From the NCBI RefSeq assembly GCF_001632365.1, contig NW_024468532.1, positions 193,623 through 257,622 of the forward strand: DNA of 64,000 nucleotides. The letters run 5' to 3'. Source of the stretch: Laetiporus sulphureus 93-53 (Eukaryota; Basidiomycota; Agaricomycetes; Polyporales; Laetiporaceae). Made by a program: the position numbers and the translations under genes. Shown here piece by piece: positions 42,482 to 55,215 of this stretch. The notes below the pieces were generated by a model, which saw only the letters and a program-made list of their open reading frames with translations, did no database searches and had not been told where the DNA came from. Each line of letters opens with the position of its first letter. The first letter of the stretch is position 1.

Positions 42482-44764
42482 GGTAGATGTTGAGTCAGAG
42501 TGGGTGGCGAGGGTGACTGGTGAACTGGGTTATGAGGGATGCTGCGATGCATACGACAACGGGGTGCTGGTGTTCGTTTCAAACAGAGAGCCGCGCTATA
42601 TATCGAGAAGGCGTGCAGACTTCCGACGACCCCGGGGCGGAACGAGAAACGTTCTGATGTTGTGCAACGACTCCGTCCTCGCGGAGCGCCTCACATACAC
42701 CGGCGGTTCATGTCATTTGTTGCATGCGCCATGCGCCACGATCAAGTACTGTCCGTGCTTGCTGACGACCGTCTACCCCGATGTCCGCCGTCGTGCATTT
42801 GCCGTGCGTTCCATAGTCTCATCTCGAGTGATTCATCAGATTCCGGCCACCATGTACGCATCATTTCTCAGCGCCACTCGAGTCTGATTTTCCAGCGTGG
42901 CTCGAGCTCAGTCTTTCCCTGATTAGTGCTGGACGCAAATTCCAGCATCGGCGTTCGTTTGGGACGTTCTTAGCCCTCCGATTCCGGAATGTTGACTACG
43001 GAAGGACCCATCAACAGAGCTTCTGTCAGCTCCGCGTGCCTACTGCGTTGAAACATTTCGGTGGTCTGACGTTCTTCAACGTCCTCCAAGCTAAAGGCTG
43101 ACATGCCTCAGCGACTCGGTCTGACTTGGTGAGTTCAACCAATAAGGGCTGCAGGTCTTGTCTGTATCGAAAAAGGTTGACATTCTTAGAACCCGCTGTC
43201 TGGAGCCTTGACCGTGGTTTGTCTGGTACGTTATCGAACCTTGCGCGTTAATGACATGTGAGACGAAAGTCAAAGTTCCCCGGCGCGTCTCAGAATCATC
43301 TTGCTCTCGTTACTCAACCGAGCCTCGAAGCTCGAAGGTCCGCCTCATGTACCATCCGACCCCACCGGAACAGCAAGTTGCTCGGGTCGCTGACGATCTC
43401 GATCACAAAACTGCTGGCAAATCGTTTGCGGATGGATGAATAGACAGCACCAGGCCTCAGACCCATCTTCTATGTGGCGCTGTCTCCGATTGCAACTTTC
43501 GAATAGCTGGCTCGGTGATCACGGCCACCGCCCCGACTGCGAAGTCCTCGGATTCATCAGCAATTATATTGGTGCCTACTAGCGTTGGAAGGCCGTGGGT
43601 GCGGCCAGGTGCAGCCGCTCCGGTGGCAAGCGCACGCCACGGCGTCAATGCTGGACACGACAACTACAGTCTCAAGCCATCTTCTCATCAGCGTTACGCC
43701 TCAGAAGGCATGCAGGACGCATGCGCGTCCAGGCGGACTTGTCGAAGACCAACAACTTTGATTGATGGTGCATGATCTGCCGCCAAGGTATACTGATACT
43801 CATGATGGGGGCGCGCCCGCATCGCTTCAATCAGTCCGGTCGGCGCTTTCCGCGTCGTAGCGCTTGCGAGGCTTGAGCTTGAACGGCTAACTAGTACTCG
43901 CCCGAGCCGCATCGGACTTGCCAGCATGCGCAAAGCAATGTTGTCGGCGCATCACGCAGCCTTCTGAGACAGTAGCGAATGCTTCCGCGCGGTCTTCTTA
44001 CCTACTGGCGGAAGAAAAGCGGCGGCCGGCCGCCACGCATAGCCTTGTGCATTAATCTTCTATCTATCAGCTCGGTCTCACATCATACCACTGACAGGCG
44101 ATGGACGAGACGACGGCTGACTTTGTCGCCTAGTGGACTCATTGTAAGCCAGCATGTCCCTCCATCCGAGGCCACATGCACTGACTGAGCCCGGCTCTCG
44201 TTTAGTCGACATGAATCGGACTGTCGTGCTGTCTGCATGTGTTTCCGTTCACGCTGTGCTCCATCTGTACGTGCCCAAGCGATACTTCGTCATCACGAAG
44301 ATCGAAAAGTATCATTCCGGTGTACTCGGACTGGCGAAAATAAGCCAATGCGCCGTCTCTTCGCTTCGTGGCCCTGGTAATAGTATCTGACATATTCCCT
44401 GTCAAGCCTTAGCTAAGCCTGACAGCCCGATGCCTGACAGCAGTCGAAGCCTCATTCGAGGTTGCTAAGCGTACCAAGGTGGGACATGTCTCGGAATCCA
44501 GGGAGCAGAAATGGCTACGTAGCAATCAGGAACGAAGATGTATTGTTTCTACAACTGCAGGTATAGGGTAGCTATGTGGTACAAGATAATGCGATATTGT
44601 TCAAGTGATTGATATCGACGGAGACTCGAGCGATGCAAAAAGTTCGAATGCGGGCGAAAAGACATCATGCACATATGAGCGTATTAGGCTGGGAACAGCA
44701 TACACTATTCAGAAGCAGGGATAATACGGTTCCGAAACACTATGAGATACGCTGAGATGCTGAG
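42482..44764. other. Gene-poor interval
   Basis: About 2.3 kb with no supported gene. Plus-strand frames between 42540 and 44390 are short, change frame often and lack convincing splice links. The first part is the promoter of the F-box gene and the last part the 3' flank of the Srf1-like gene. Confidence 0.4.
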
Positions 44765-46265
44765 CTATGATGGTAGTATCAATGTTGGATGATATTTCAC
44801 TCTCTCGAATATCCGGAAGAGACTGATGACGAGGTTAATGCAGTACATGATGAGGCCCACGCCGACAAGGCAGATGAGTGCCAACTGATCATCGCATATC
44901 TGGTCACCTGGAGTGCCCTCGTTACCGGTAAGCCCTGGCACGGTCGGACGCGGTAGCTGGTTATACCAGGATATATCGGAAGCTGAGGCGCAGGGTATCA
45001 AGGAAGTGAAGAAATTGTCAAAGGAGAGTGCGAGCGCTGCAGACCAGGCGCAGATGAAGACGACCTCGATCAAGGTGTAAGCGAGCTTGCTGGATGTATG
45101 CCAGAGCCCAACGGGACGACCGAAGTATTCCACCTGTACACACGGGTCAGACGTGTTCGACTAAATGTAAAGAATAGGCGACGCACGTAGATAGCGATCA
45201 TTACATGGACGAGAGTCAGAGATGCGAAGATGATGACCAGTGTCCTTAGAGAAAGTAGCATACTAAGCATTTAGATGTCGACTGACATCAGGATTGGACG
45301 TACGGTGAACAGCCTACAGCACCCATCACCCCATTCTTTTTCTCGATTAGGCGGATACGGATTGCAATCGCCAGAGCAGTCGTGGTGAAGACGATGTTGG
45401 TGAACCGAAAAAGCTGTGAACAAGAAGGTTTAACTATGATGGACTTTCTAAAAGGGCACATAACATACCAGCGGCACATAAGGATTGTACATCATATAAG
45501 CCCGGACCCTCTTCCTTCTCCTCGTCCAAGTACCTAACTTCTCGTTCGAGTCATCGTCAGCTTGTGCCAGCTGCGTGACTTCGTCGCCCGAGTTATGCCC
45601 TCGAGATGTAAGGTCCGCAGGACGAGCAGTCCAAGGCGTGTCCCAGCCCGGTGTTGCATTCTGCGCGATAGTATATGGGGTGGCGGGAGGTGGCGGGATG
45701 TCGACGTGGAGAGGATCAGCAGGGATTTGGGGATGCTCAGGCGCGCGATGCTCGGTTTCGTGGGGGCGAGCAGTCAAGAGACTACTCTCCTGAGAGCGCA
45801 GATGATGGGACACATTTAGCCATGGTAACGAGAGAGAACGCTCCCAATCTCGCTGCGGCCTTCGCGGTTCGGATGGGGTGCCATTTAGCGGCGTAGTTTG
45901 AGACAGAGAAGGACGATGTCGCGCGAACGTCCACCAACGCGATGGACCTGGTTCCTCGGGAATTGAGGACTCATAAGATGTAACATCCGAGACGCGGTAA
46001 TCCACTGGGCGTCGGAAGCTATCACTAGAGGTTGCGCCGCGCTGAGGTTCGTCATCTCCAGGAGAGGGTGGCTCGTCTCGAGCCCACGCTGTTGAAGTGC
46101 CGTTCGTTAGCACGAGTTTCACAGTACGCACAGAATATACGAACGAGGGGCCGTAATCACGGTCTTGATTGTTGACGGTGCAAGGCGGGAGCTATGGACA
46201 CTATGCGACTTGGCAAAGCTAGAAATCGAGGGCGACGAAGATACTCGCTGGCCGTCGGAAGCCAT
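44765..46265 (-). CDS. Srf1-like multi-helix membrane protein (putative phospholipase D regulator)
   Basis: Five exons (46245-46265, 45469-46191, 45304-45413, 45187-45262, 44765-45133) give 432 aa. The first exon encodes only MASDGQR; this model is chosen because the long second exon has no Met and is preceded by a stop, and splicing at 46192-46244 restores YGPSFVYSVRTVKLVLT. A disordered middle is followed by four predicted helices: FTNIVFTTTALAIAIRI, LVIIFASLTLVHVMIAIYV, LIEVVFICAWSAALALSF and LALICLVGVGLIMYCINLV. EYFGRPVGLWHTS before helix 3 is the most conserved-looking block. Yeast Srf1 regulates the phospholipase D Spo14; that this is its homologue is a tentative call from layout and motif. 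Shares a short promoter with the NIP30-like gene. Confidence 0.6.
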
Positions 46266-46462
46266 CGCAGGTCAAGCAGACAGGCAGGAGACAAAAGGGT
46301 ATGGATGAAAGAGCGCAGCGTCTTGCATCTGCCAGAAAGCCCCGCTCGCCGACGACCGGCACTGAACAAGGTATGTGAGGACGAGCATGTGCCGAGAAGG
46401 GCGCCCTTCCTCCCTTCACTGCGACGGCGAATCGCACGCAACTTCATTCCGCCACATCCTTC
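46266..46462. promoter_or_regulatory. Shared divergent promoter, Srf1-like / NIP30-like
   Basis: 197 bp between the two start codons (46265 minus, 46463 plus). No specific binding site can be named. Confidence 0.55.
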
Positions 46463-47442
46463 ATGGACGACATCGACGCTATTCCATCTATCTCTTCGGG
46501 CACTGTGGGCTCGCGTTTCGTCTCCCAGGCGGATGTCGAGACCGCTAAAGCGAGACGCGAGGAGCAATGGCGCGCAGCATACGCTAGGTATATGCGCCGG
46601 ATCTTCAAGTCCTGTCTCCATATTGACCCCCTACCTCATGCTGTGCTTGCTGTGCTTAGACTCGGGCAAGAGCCCCCTCCTCCGCCGACAGAGGATGCTT
46701 TCGATGGCCGCAGCCTGGCAGAGGTATGGACCTATCGTACGTATCACCTCAAGATTACTGAAGACATCAACATTTCCAGAAATTAGCCGCCAACAGAGTA
46801 AGCAGCAGCCCCTGCTTCGAATATTGCGTGAGTCTCACGCGGTTTAGGCAGCCAAACAAGAAGAATGGGAGGAGAGGAACAAATTAGGTTTGGCGTCCCA
46901 ACTGTAACCGCCTCGTCAATCTCTGAACGACTTCTCAGGCAATCAGTTCCGTGCACTAGAGGAGGACGAGGTTCTGTTCCTCGATTCCGTCCTGGAGAAG
47001 CAACGAGAAGAGGAACGTTTGCGAAAAGAGATGGATGGCGAGGAGCTGAAGAACTTCAGAGCGTGCGTCCGGGCCATTATGCAAATGTTTTTTGCTCACT
47101 GTTCTGCAAAGTGCGGTGGCAGCCAGGGAAACAGAATCCAACAAGCCTCCCATAGTCTCTGCTGCCGAGATTATTTCTCCATCCACTGCTACGGCTAAGA
47201 AGGGCAAGGCACCAGCTCCCTCGCAGGCGAAAAGAGACACTAAGAAGTCTCTGAAGGGCGTCTTGGTCAAGAAGAAACCCAAAGCCGCCGTGACCTCACC
47301 ACCCGCTGGGCCAGATAGCAAAGGCAAGGCTGGCTCTAACGGTACGGCAAACGCAAAGCGGAAGGGAGAGGATCCACCTGAGGTTACTGCCGCTGCGGAA
47401 CCTACTGCAAAACGACAGAAAGTATCTGAGTCTTCTAGCTGA
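46463..47442 (+). CDS. FAM192A/NIP30-domain nuclear protein
   Basis: Six exons (46463-46587, 46660-46723, 46780-46797, 46848-46887, 46939-47062, 47112-47442) give 233 aa. The N-terminal NIP30 domain is intact: GSRFVSQADVETAKARREEQ, DGRSLAEKLAANRAAKQEEW, EERNKLGNQFRALEEDEVLF, then a charged helix. The third exon is an 18-nt micro-exon. The C terminus is Lys/Ala/Pro-rich with a nuclear-signal-like AKRQK. The animal homologue (PSME3-interacting protein) regulates the nuclear proteasome activator PA28-gamma; the role in fungi, which mostly lack that activator, is not known. Confidence 0.88.
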
Positions 47443-47611
47443 CTTCAAGTCTGCCTGTCGCCCTGTATTCCTAACATTACTAGTTGTCGCATTATATCAT
47501 GATATCAAGTGTTGGGCTAATTCGCCTGACACCATTGGATTGCAACTTTTCTTATTTGAATTTAGGCTTTTCCGCACTATAGTACAAACATGACAAGGTC
47601 AACAAGACGAG

Positions 47612-49292
47612 CTAGCCCCTCCTTGCCACTGGACTAGGAGTCGGAGTCCATCGTATTCTGTTGAGGTCCTGTCCTCTCGACTTGGTTGAGCCGCTGCCCT
47701 CCCATCCAGCTACCCGTCCCATAGCCTCTGCTCTTCTCGCAGCGGCCGTACTCATTGTAGTCCTGTCGAGTAACCTCTTCGCAGCAGGTGTCAGCCCACC
47801 GGCTGCTTCTGCTCTCCGAGGCGTCCACGACGGCGGAGGCATTGAAGTCTTCCTGGAACTGCTTGGTTTCCTGGAACTGCTTGGTGTCCTTGAGACTCCT
47901 GGAACTCTCAACAGCTCCGCTTTTGCTCGCAGACTCTTCGCGGCATTCGTGGATAGCTTGTGCGATATTCGTTCGCGGGCGGAGGGCGGTACAATGTGAA
48001 AAGGTGTGCTCGGGGGTGGCATATCGGAAGACGATGCCTCAGCAAGGTCGTCAGATTGTGAGAGAATACGAGGCGTCCCGGTAATTGTTCCCCACGTCAT
48101 GAGCTGCTTCATTGCCTCGGGTCCTAGCTCGGAAGGGGTAGGCGAAGGTATTGACGGGACAAGAGAGAAACTGTTGATAGTCGGTGACCTTGGACGATCT
48201 GCGATGCGATTGGATGAGCTCCCTGGGCATGACGATAAGCAAATGTTACATACATGGTGTCCCAGCAATGGCTGCATCGATGCGACTTCGTGTTGGACTA
48301 GGCGGTTCAGACAATGACCCAGACGTGGTTTCATCTTGTTCAAGCAGTCGTGTGTTGCCATGCTTGATTGTCTGTGGTTCACCTTTCGTCTCCACCGCGG
48401 TAGGGTGGTACGGTGATTGATCTGCGTCGGGAGGGAACATTAAAGCATTTCGCGCCTGAGGGATGTTAGACACCGGATTATGATCTGTAGCGTTGAGACG
48501 CACCTTGAACTTCCACCCATCTACGCCTGCTGCCCGAGTATCCTTCAAGGGTGCCATCACATCTACATCTTCTATTATGTCGTCGGCCGTCTCGTTCTTG
48601 ACAGCCACTTCCTTGCCCTTGTCACCATGTTCCGTACCTGTATCCTCTTCTCTAGGTCCTGGTTGCCCTTGCGAAGCGGAGCTGTCCGTGATCAATCCCG
48701 CCGGAGTAGGTGCCTCAATCCTGAACTTCTCCCTCACACCGGCTCCGGATGGCGCCTCAATGAGCAGCCTCTCTCTTAACTCCAGCATCTTCCCTTGCTG
48801 CTCCTCTACCCTCTTCTGCGCTTCCCACGCCCACGACCACATCTCTTTCCGCTTCCCATTCTCGTCCTCGAGGATCTGCGTGAAGCTTGAATTGTCTTCA
48901 GAGGTATATCTCGCCTGGAAGTTGTCCAGGCTCATGTTGGTATCATATCGCGCTTTCTTCAGCGGAGGTTCTGCACGCGGCGTGCGCAGAGGCGTCTCTG
49001 ACGGTCCAGCAGCATAAGGTGTCCGCGAAGGAGTCTCCCATGACCGATTGCGGTCGGTTATAGGCGTCGCCAGCTCCTCCATGCGGCGCACTGTGGCTTG
49101 GATAACTTCCGGATCCTTTGAACGCAAGGCATTGAGATAATCGTTCGCCGCATCCAAGTGGACGAGTGACGGGAAGAAGTCGCGAGCAATGATGTGGGAG
49201 AGCGCCTCGGTGTATTCATCTTCTTCGAGCACAATCTGGCGATTCAGCGAGCGAGCGGGTTGAGAGCTGGACGTCGGTGCAGAAGTTGACAT
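47612..49292 (-). CDS. ES2 (DGCR14/Bis1) family nuclear, spliceosome-associated protein
   Basis: Three exons (48504-49292, 48254-48455, 47612-48198) give 525 aa. The start is the ATG at 49292 before SLNRQIVLEEDEYTEALSHI, the family's opening block, followed by IIARDFFPSLVHLDAANDYL. Later blocks are ARYTSEDNSSFTQILEDEN, GWKFKARNALMFPPD, RIDAAIAGTPYRPRSP and LMTWGTITGTPRIL, and a C-terminal LTPAAKRLLDRT. ES2 proteins associate with late spliceosomal complexes and with Bis1 in fission yeast. Its end faces the NIP30-like gene, 169 bp away. Confidence 0.9.
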
Positions 49293-49945
49293 CTGACAAA
49301 TGGATCTGGAAAACGAGACAGAGAATAAAGTGTTGGGTGACACTGGTCTTGCCCGACTATGATCAGCCGACGAGCACGACGAGATGGAGGAGGTTGGAGT
49401 CGAGACGCTAAGCGCCCTCCGCGATCATTAATTGGGCCACAAGCCGCGTGGTCACTCGCCCACTAGTACTCGCTCAACGCCGACCTTGGTCTCGGGGTCG
49501 CTCTGAACTATATAAAGACAGTGGTATTATAAGTCCTGCCAACATGTAACTTCCAAAGTTGAGTATTCGAAGAAAGAGTACAAAGGAGTAAGGGGGGAAT
49601 CGGATAACCGACAAGGTCTCGAGCAGGAAGGACTGGACGAATTTCTCTGGGGGGTTTGTGGTCTGGATTTGTATCGTAAAGGAAGGAGGATCATATACAA
49701 CCGTCATTGAATGTTGAGAGCATGATGTAACCACAGACGTTGGCGAAGGGGCGGTACCAACATCCGGGCACGGTTCGTTAGTTCATTATACTTGCAGACA
49801 GTAAGGTGCTGGGGAAGATCGCGCCAGCGGGAAACCAACGCGAAACACAGGTAACCGGACAATCGCAAAAGCAGACGAGAAAGGATAAGGATAAAGCTGA
49901 ACAACAACCTGCATGCGAAGATAGGCATTTCGATGCCTCGCGCAA
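49293..49945. other. Intergenic: promoter of ES2 and 3' flank of NudE
   Basis: No supported gene in about 650 bp. Short plus-strand frames near 49806-50102 run into the antisense of NudE. Confidence 0.45.
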
Positions 49946-52062
49946 CTACGCGCCCTTGCTACGCGCATTCGGAGTAGTGCCAGATCGCGCTCGCGATTGC
50001 TCTCTGGACCTCCCACCAAAGAATCCGAACGGATCTGCAGAAGGCTCCGAATTGTTCTTCCGAATCCCTGGTGCCGCCGGTGGCTTTCCTATCCGGGTAT
50101 GAGTTGGCGTGCCAGGTTGTGTGAGCTGTGATATCTGCCTCATCGTCTTGTTCGCGCGTGGCGCTGCATATTTAGAGGGCGGACTGCCCGGCGACTTGCC
50201 TCCGAAAGTCGAGCGTTTGCTGTATGCTCCGAAATCTGGCCCTGTGGGTCGTTTCAGTCCGAACCCAGCACCATTATGCACTGCGACCGGTAAAAGGGTT
50301 GGTGTCGAGGGACGAGAGAAGGGTGTAGGAATAGAGCTCGCTGTGCTTGTTGTGGCATTCGTGCTGACACTACTTCGTCCCTCGGTTGAGATCGATAAGC
50401 GAGATTGAGAGCGGCGACTTGTTGCCACACCGCTGTTGGGCGACCCATTTGAGGCCCTTGGGATGGCAGTTGGAGATTCCTGATACGACGGTGGCCGGAA
50501 AGATGACGGGGCATTGGGATTAGAGATCCGCCTGTTGTGTGTTTCTCTTAACGGCATAGGTGAATCCGAGATGTCGACCTGTACCCAGGGCGAGCTTCCT
50601 CCAGCTGGAGTGGTCTCGCGTTCCGCGCTGATATTCTGGCTCCTAGATTTGGGGGATGTATCATGTGCATCTTTGCTGCTTGATCGTCGGGACATCGGCG
50701 GCGTTGAGGGAAATGCGGGGACAGCCTTGGATGATGGCCCTGCCGCTGGTGGTCCTGCATTACCGATGCTCGATTTGCTGCTGATGCTCCCCATACGCAA
50801 ACGTGGTACACGCGACTGGATCTTCTGCTCCAGATTCTTCACGCGTAGCCTCATCTCTGAAACCATTTGTACACCTCTGCTTCTAGTCGCTGTCAACGGA
50901 ACACCGCCGGCGGTGCTAGTGGTGCTGGCAGTCGAGCGATCACGACCGACAGAGGGACGAGCAGGAGCAGCTCTCGACGGCAAATGTGAGGGCGTCGATA
51001 GTGCTGGAACGGTGCTGGAACGGGCGAGCGACGAGGTCGCAGGGCCCGATGATGGAGACACCACGCGTTGTGGAGTCGGGTAGCTTGAGCGTTGTGGACG
51101 TCCCGAGAGCGGGGATCTCGAGGCATCTCTGAACTTGCTTCCCGTACTGATGGGTGAGATCGCTCCTTTGGCTGGTGTATGCGGCACAGAAGACAAGTCA
51201 GATGTGTGGGCCTCGAGTAGGTCATCTTGGGATGCAGATGGCCGATCTGAGGAAAGCACAGAAGAGGGTGCTGTCGACGCACTGTCCGGAGATATCGATG
51301 CATGCATCTGAACAGCGGCGAGCTTTTCCTTCAGCATATTGACTTCCTCGTTCGCATCTAGATAGTGCAAATAAGAATATGCATTTTTGAGACGTCCTTG
51401 CCACCGCACCTCTGAGTTCATCCTTCAAGCGCTGGTACTCCTCTTCGACACTGGCCTTCTCTATAAGCTCTTGCTCCAGAATGATTTTCTCTTCCAACAC
51501 GCGGGTATATTTGGCATCTGCATCCGCATAACTTGTTGAGAGTTCCCTTTCCTTGCGCTCCAGGTCATCGTTGCCCAGTTCCGTGTCCACGAGCATCTTC
51601 TTTGTCCGCTGATGTTCCGCTTTCTCCTTATCGAGTGCATATTGAATGGCTGTCGATTCTTTGACGTACTGGATATTCAAAGACCGGACCTTCGCCTGAC
51701 ATAGAACAGTATGAGCCGGACGATGCATCTGAGGACCGTCAATGATGTGCGCACACCTTCAGCTCCGTGACCTCTTTATCGAGCTTGGTTGCCTTATCCT
51801 CGGCCTTCTTCTTCTCCGCCTCCTCTCTCACCAGCTCCGCCTCCAATTCCTCCCACCTGTCAACTTCATCCATTGTACCATCTTTCCACGCCCGCAAAGC
51901 AGCATGCTCAACCTCGAGCTGATCCATCTTTTCTTTGATCTGCAGATATGCGACATGCCAGTCGATTGTGGAGGAAGAGAGGCTGCGGTGCTAGTTAGTT
52001 GCGCGGCTATAGACGCAGCATGAACACCATTACTTGGATGTATTGTCCGTGTGTGTGATCAT
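49946..52062 (-). CDS. nudE: NudE-family dynein/LIS1 adaptor
   Basis: Links cytoplasmic dynein with LIS1 (NudF) at microtubule ends, needed for nuclear migration in hyphae. Four exons (52034-52062, 51757-51982, 51410-51695, 49946-51357) give 650 aa. The N-terminal third is one long coiled coil: IDWHVAYLQIKEKMDQLEVE, RWEELEAELVREEAEKKKAE, VDTELGNDDLERKERELS, AKYTRVLEEKIILEQELIEK and YQRLKDELRDANEEVNMLKE, the NudE signature. The rest is Ser/Pro-rich and disordered, with RSRGVQMVSEMRLRVKNLEQ in the middle, and ends in basic repeats. The acceptor before exon 2 was chosen because it alone keeps the coiled coil in frame (intron branch CTAAC visible). Confidence 0.9.
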
Positions 52063-52554
52063 GGCGCTGTCCTTCTTGAGCGCATCAAGAGCTGGAAGGA
52101 CAGCAGTCATGCAGAACAACACAGCGGAAGAGCCAGAGTGGGAGCCGGAACGTAAGTGAAAGGTGAAGGGGTTGAGGGTGAGCCAGTCAGCCAAAGAGTT
52201 CACGTCTCCACGCGCCTCTTTTCCTTTGCGGGACTTGAATGGCGTCCACATCTCGATGCGCGCGCTCCTCCCATATTTTTGCTTCCGATGGCTGTCGACG
52301 CAAAAACAGCTATTTCCGACATCCCCGCATTGTATTGTACTATACATGGCTCACAATCTTATCGCATTTCAGTCATTGACAGTTCATCGCAGTGGAGCAT
52401 CAATCTTAATGCAGCCGCAATCCTTAAAGAGCGCGTTTATCTGACAGTTCGGACCTGCAAGAGCTATGAATATCTACACAAGTACCGGGAGGGTTCTCTA
52501 TCCTAGCTGTATATTAACCAGTGCCCTCTCGCATGGCCATCTTTCTCTATCGCC
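52063..52554. other. Divergent intergenic region, nudE / Git1-like permease
   Basis: Starts at 52062 (minus) and 52555 (plus); both promoters lie here. No other feature supported. Confidence 0.45.
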
Positions 52555-55045
52555 ATGTCCTTTGCGCTCGAAGTCGATTCGGCTCGCGATCCGTCCACAA
52601 CACGATCAGGGAACGTAACCATCTCGCATCCCCATGTCGATGCGATACCTGAACTCAAAGAGGAGCCTCTGAAATGGACTCCATCCAAGGCGGAATTATT
52701 GGGATCTTATATGTCAATAGCCGGTGCCGCATGTGGATTTATTTCGGATGGTTGTGAGTTCTCGTAGGACGGACAGCCACGGATTAAATACTCAATGTTG
52801 AATCTCCTCCGCCAGACCAGAATAACCTAATGACCATGGCCAATGTTCGTTATGAGACAGCACACTGATGACGCAGTGCGCTCTGACATTCGCAACATTT
52901 AGGTCGCGTTCAAGAAGTTGTATCCTAGCCAGTATACTTCCAAGGTGTCCACTCGAGTGTCCAACTCTTTGCTAGTGGGTGAGTCCCAGCAGTCAGCACA
53001 CAAAATTCCCCATTGACCATCCTCGCTAGGTGATGTTCTTGGGCAGCTCTTCGTCGGGGTCCTTTGCGATCGAGTAGGACGGAAAGCCGGTCTCGTGTTC
53101 ACAACAGTTCTGATAGTACTCGGTGCAACCTTGGCCACTGCAGCACACGCCGTGCATGGCAACGTTCGGAGCCTATTCTGGTGGCTGACGGTGGCCAGAG
53201 GCATTATTGGATTCGTGAGTCTGTGCTGGTGCCCTAAATGCTGCCTGCTAATGAGACTTTACAAGGGCACTGGAGGGGAATATCCTGCCTCGTCCACGGC
53301 CGCAAGTGAATCAGCCAACGAGTCTATGCTCAGCAATAGAGGGCCAGGTCAGTGTCTGCAGACATTCCCTCGCATATCTTACTGATGATCACCTCGTGCT
53401 GCAGTGTTCCTGATTGTTACAAATGGTGTCCTCAGCGTGAGTCGCTATCGCAAAAGATGCGATAACGTCTGACTTTGCAACTAGTTCGGCGGGCCACTGG
53501 CAGTGTCCGTATTTCTGATCGTCTTATCAGCAGCCGGCGAGAACCATCTGAATACCGTCTGGCGTGTATGTTTCGGCATTGGCATCGTGCTACCTATGGC
53601 CGTGTTCTATTTTCGGATGCGTATGATGACTCCGAAGTTGTAGGCGAGTCCCTCATTTCAAATGTTTCAGTGTTTCACCCTAAATAGGTACCGCAAAGGA
53701 GCGATTAAGCGTAAGTCGGCTCCAGGCTTGAAACATTCCCGTATTTAACTGACACTGACGTCGGACGTAGGCCGCGTCCCATATTGGCTTGCCTTCAAGA
53801 GGTATTGGAAGACACTGATTGGTACGGGCGGTGCCTGGTGAGCATCATTCATGCGTGACACTGATTAGGGGCTCAATGCATGTATATGCGTATCTGAACC
53901 AGGTTCGTCTATGATTTCGTGAGTATATACAGAGGCTATTGTCGCATAATTTATAAACGTTTTGCGTGCCGGAAGGTATTCTTCCCTAATACGGTGTTTT
54001 CTGGCACCATCATATCAACGATCATAAAAACCGGAAACATCAAGGCAACCGCTGAATGGCAACTGCTTCTATTAACGATAGCTTTACCAGGCACGTTCAC
54101 ACCGCTGATCATTTTTATTTCATCTGTGCTAATTACCAACCAGGCGTTTGGATTGGCATACTCCTTTGCAACCCACTGGGAAGACGTAACACGGTACTAT
54201 GCAATCGCTATTGTTTTTCTCTCTACACCGCACTAACCGATCCCCAGTTAATGCTTGGGTACGGCGGGTTCATTGTCTTCGGTGAGTCAGACCGTGCCGA
54301 TATCAGATAGTTTGCATTAACAGTCCATAGGTCTCATAATCGGCATCGGCTACACCAAGCTCCTGCGGATCATTCCGCTCTTCATTGTACTGTACGTTCG
54401 CCGTGCCGCGCTGAGACATGCGCTGATCCCCATCTTTAGCTACGGATTGATGCATTCGTTGGGCAGCTTGGTAATGCATGCGCTTTGCTCGGCTTGTCTG
54501 CTTATTGACACTTCACCAGGGTCCAGGCAATCTGAATGGCCTCGTTAGCGCGGAGTAAGTCCCCTTCTGATGTCATTCTACCGTGTCCTGATGAGTCTTA
54601 TCTCAGAGCGTACCCTACTCCTATACGGTATAGTGGCAAAAGTTCCTTTTCCTTGTCAATGTGGCCCTGAACGAAAGTGCAGGGGCACATTCTACGGTCT
54701 GTCAGCCGCGATTGGTAAAACAGGTGCCGCTATAGGTACTGAAGTCTTCCAACCAATACGGGAACATCTAGGACAAAGGCATGACCGCATTAGCGGCGAA
54801 AAGAATTTTGCTGATCGTAGTACAGGTGGACGTTCATCGTTGCTGCGATCTGCGGCATCCTCGGGATCGTGATCACCTATTTCTTGGTGCCCGACATGAC
54901 GGGCGTGGATCTTGCTCATGAGGACCAGAAATTCCTCCAATATCTCGCTGACAACGGATGGGAGGGACAGATAGGCGACGAGGATGATGTTGAACTCGTA
55001 GAAACTGAAAAGGCCAGCTGTGTCGAGAAGGAGAAAAGTGGATGA
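52555..55045 (+). CDS. Git1-like MFS permease (phosphate / glycerophosphodiester type)
   Basis: Twelve-helix proton symporter of the family that takes up glycerophosphoinositol and inorganic phosphate. Nineteen exons give 508 aa: 52555-52753, 52816-52844, 52903-52978, 53030-53214, 53266-53347, 53405-53436, 53485-53639, 53688-53710, 53771-53837, 53903-53918, 53976-54090, 54144-54193, 54248-54281, 54331-54391, 54440-54470, 54520-54554, 54607-54627, 54683-54778, 54826-55045. Hallmarks are GFISDGYQNNLMTMANV, VLGQLFVGVLCDRVGRKAG, the family's GFGTGGEYPASSTAASE, FVYDFVFFPNTVFSG, LPGVWIGILLCNPLGRRNT, IPLFIVLYGLMHSLGSLGPG and PIRGTFYGLSAAIGKTGAA. Two introns (54091-54143, 54779-54825) begin with GC. 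Exon 10 is only 16 nt. Substrate not determined. Converges with CSL4. Confidence 0.9.
54091..54143 (+). other. GC-AG intron in Git1-like permease
   Basis: CCAG|GCACGT donor and ACCAG acceptor join LPG and VWIGILLC. The GT dinucleotides nearby give the wrong phase. Confidence 0.7.
54779..54825 (+). other. GC-AG intron in Git1-like permease
   Basis: AAAG|GCATGA donor and AGTACAG acceptor join REHLGQR and WTFIVAAICG. No in-phase GT donor exists in the interval. Confidence 0.65.
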
Positions 55046-55215
55046 GATGTGGCGTCTTTTTCTGTTTGTGATTGGGATGAATCAGAGTTGTGCGGAGGGG
55101 TTCTAGGCAGGAACAAATGTGTGCTTGGAGTCGACATCAACAACAGTCCGATAAAGTGCATCGCTGAGACCTATAACATGTATATACAACTATGGCGACC
55201 TCACGGCCATGATTG

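Noticed and set aside
42540..44390. Decayed enzyme gene on the plus strand
   Set aside because: Fragments looked protein-like in places, but no two could be joined by splice sites into a recognisable family, and frame changes are frequent.
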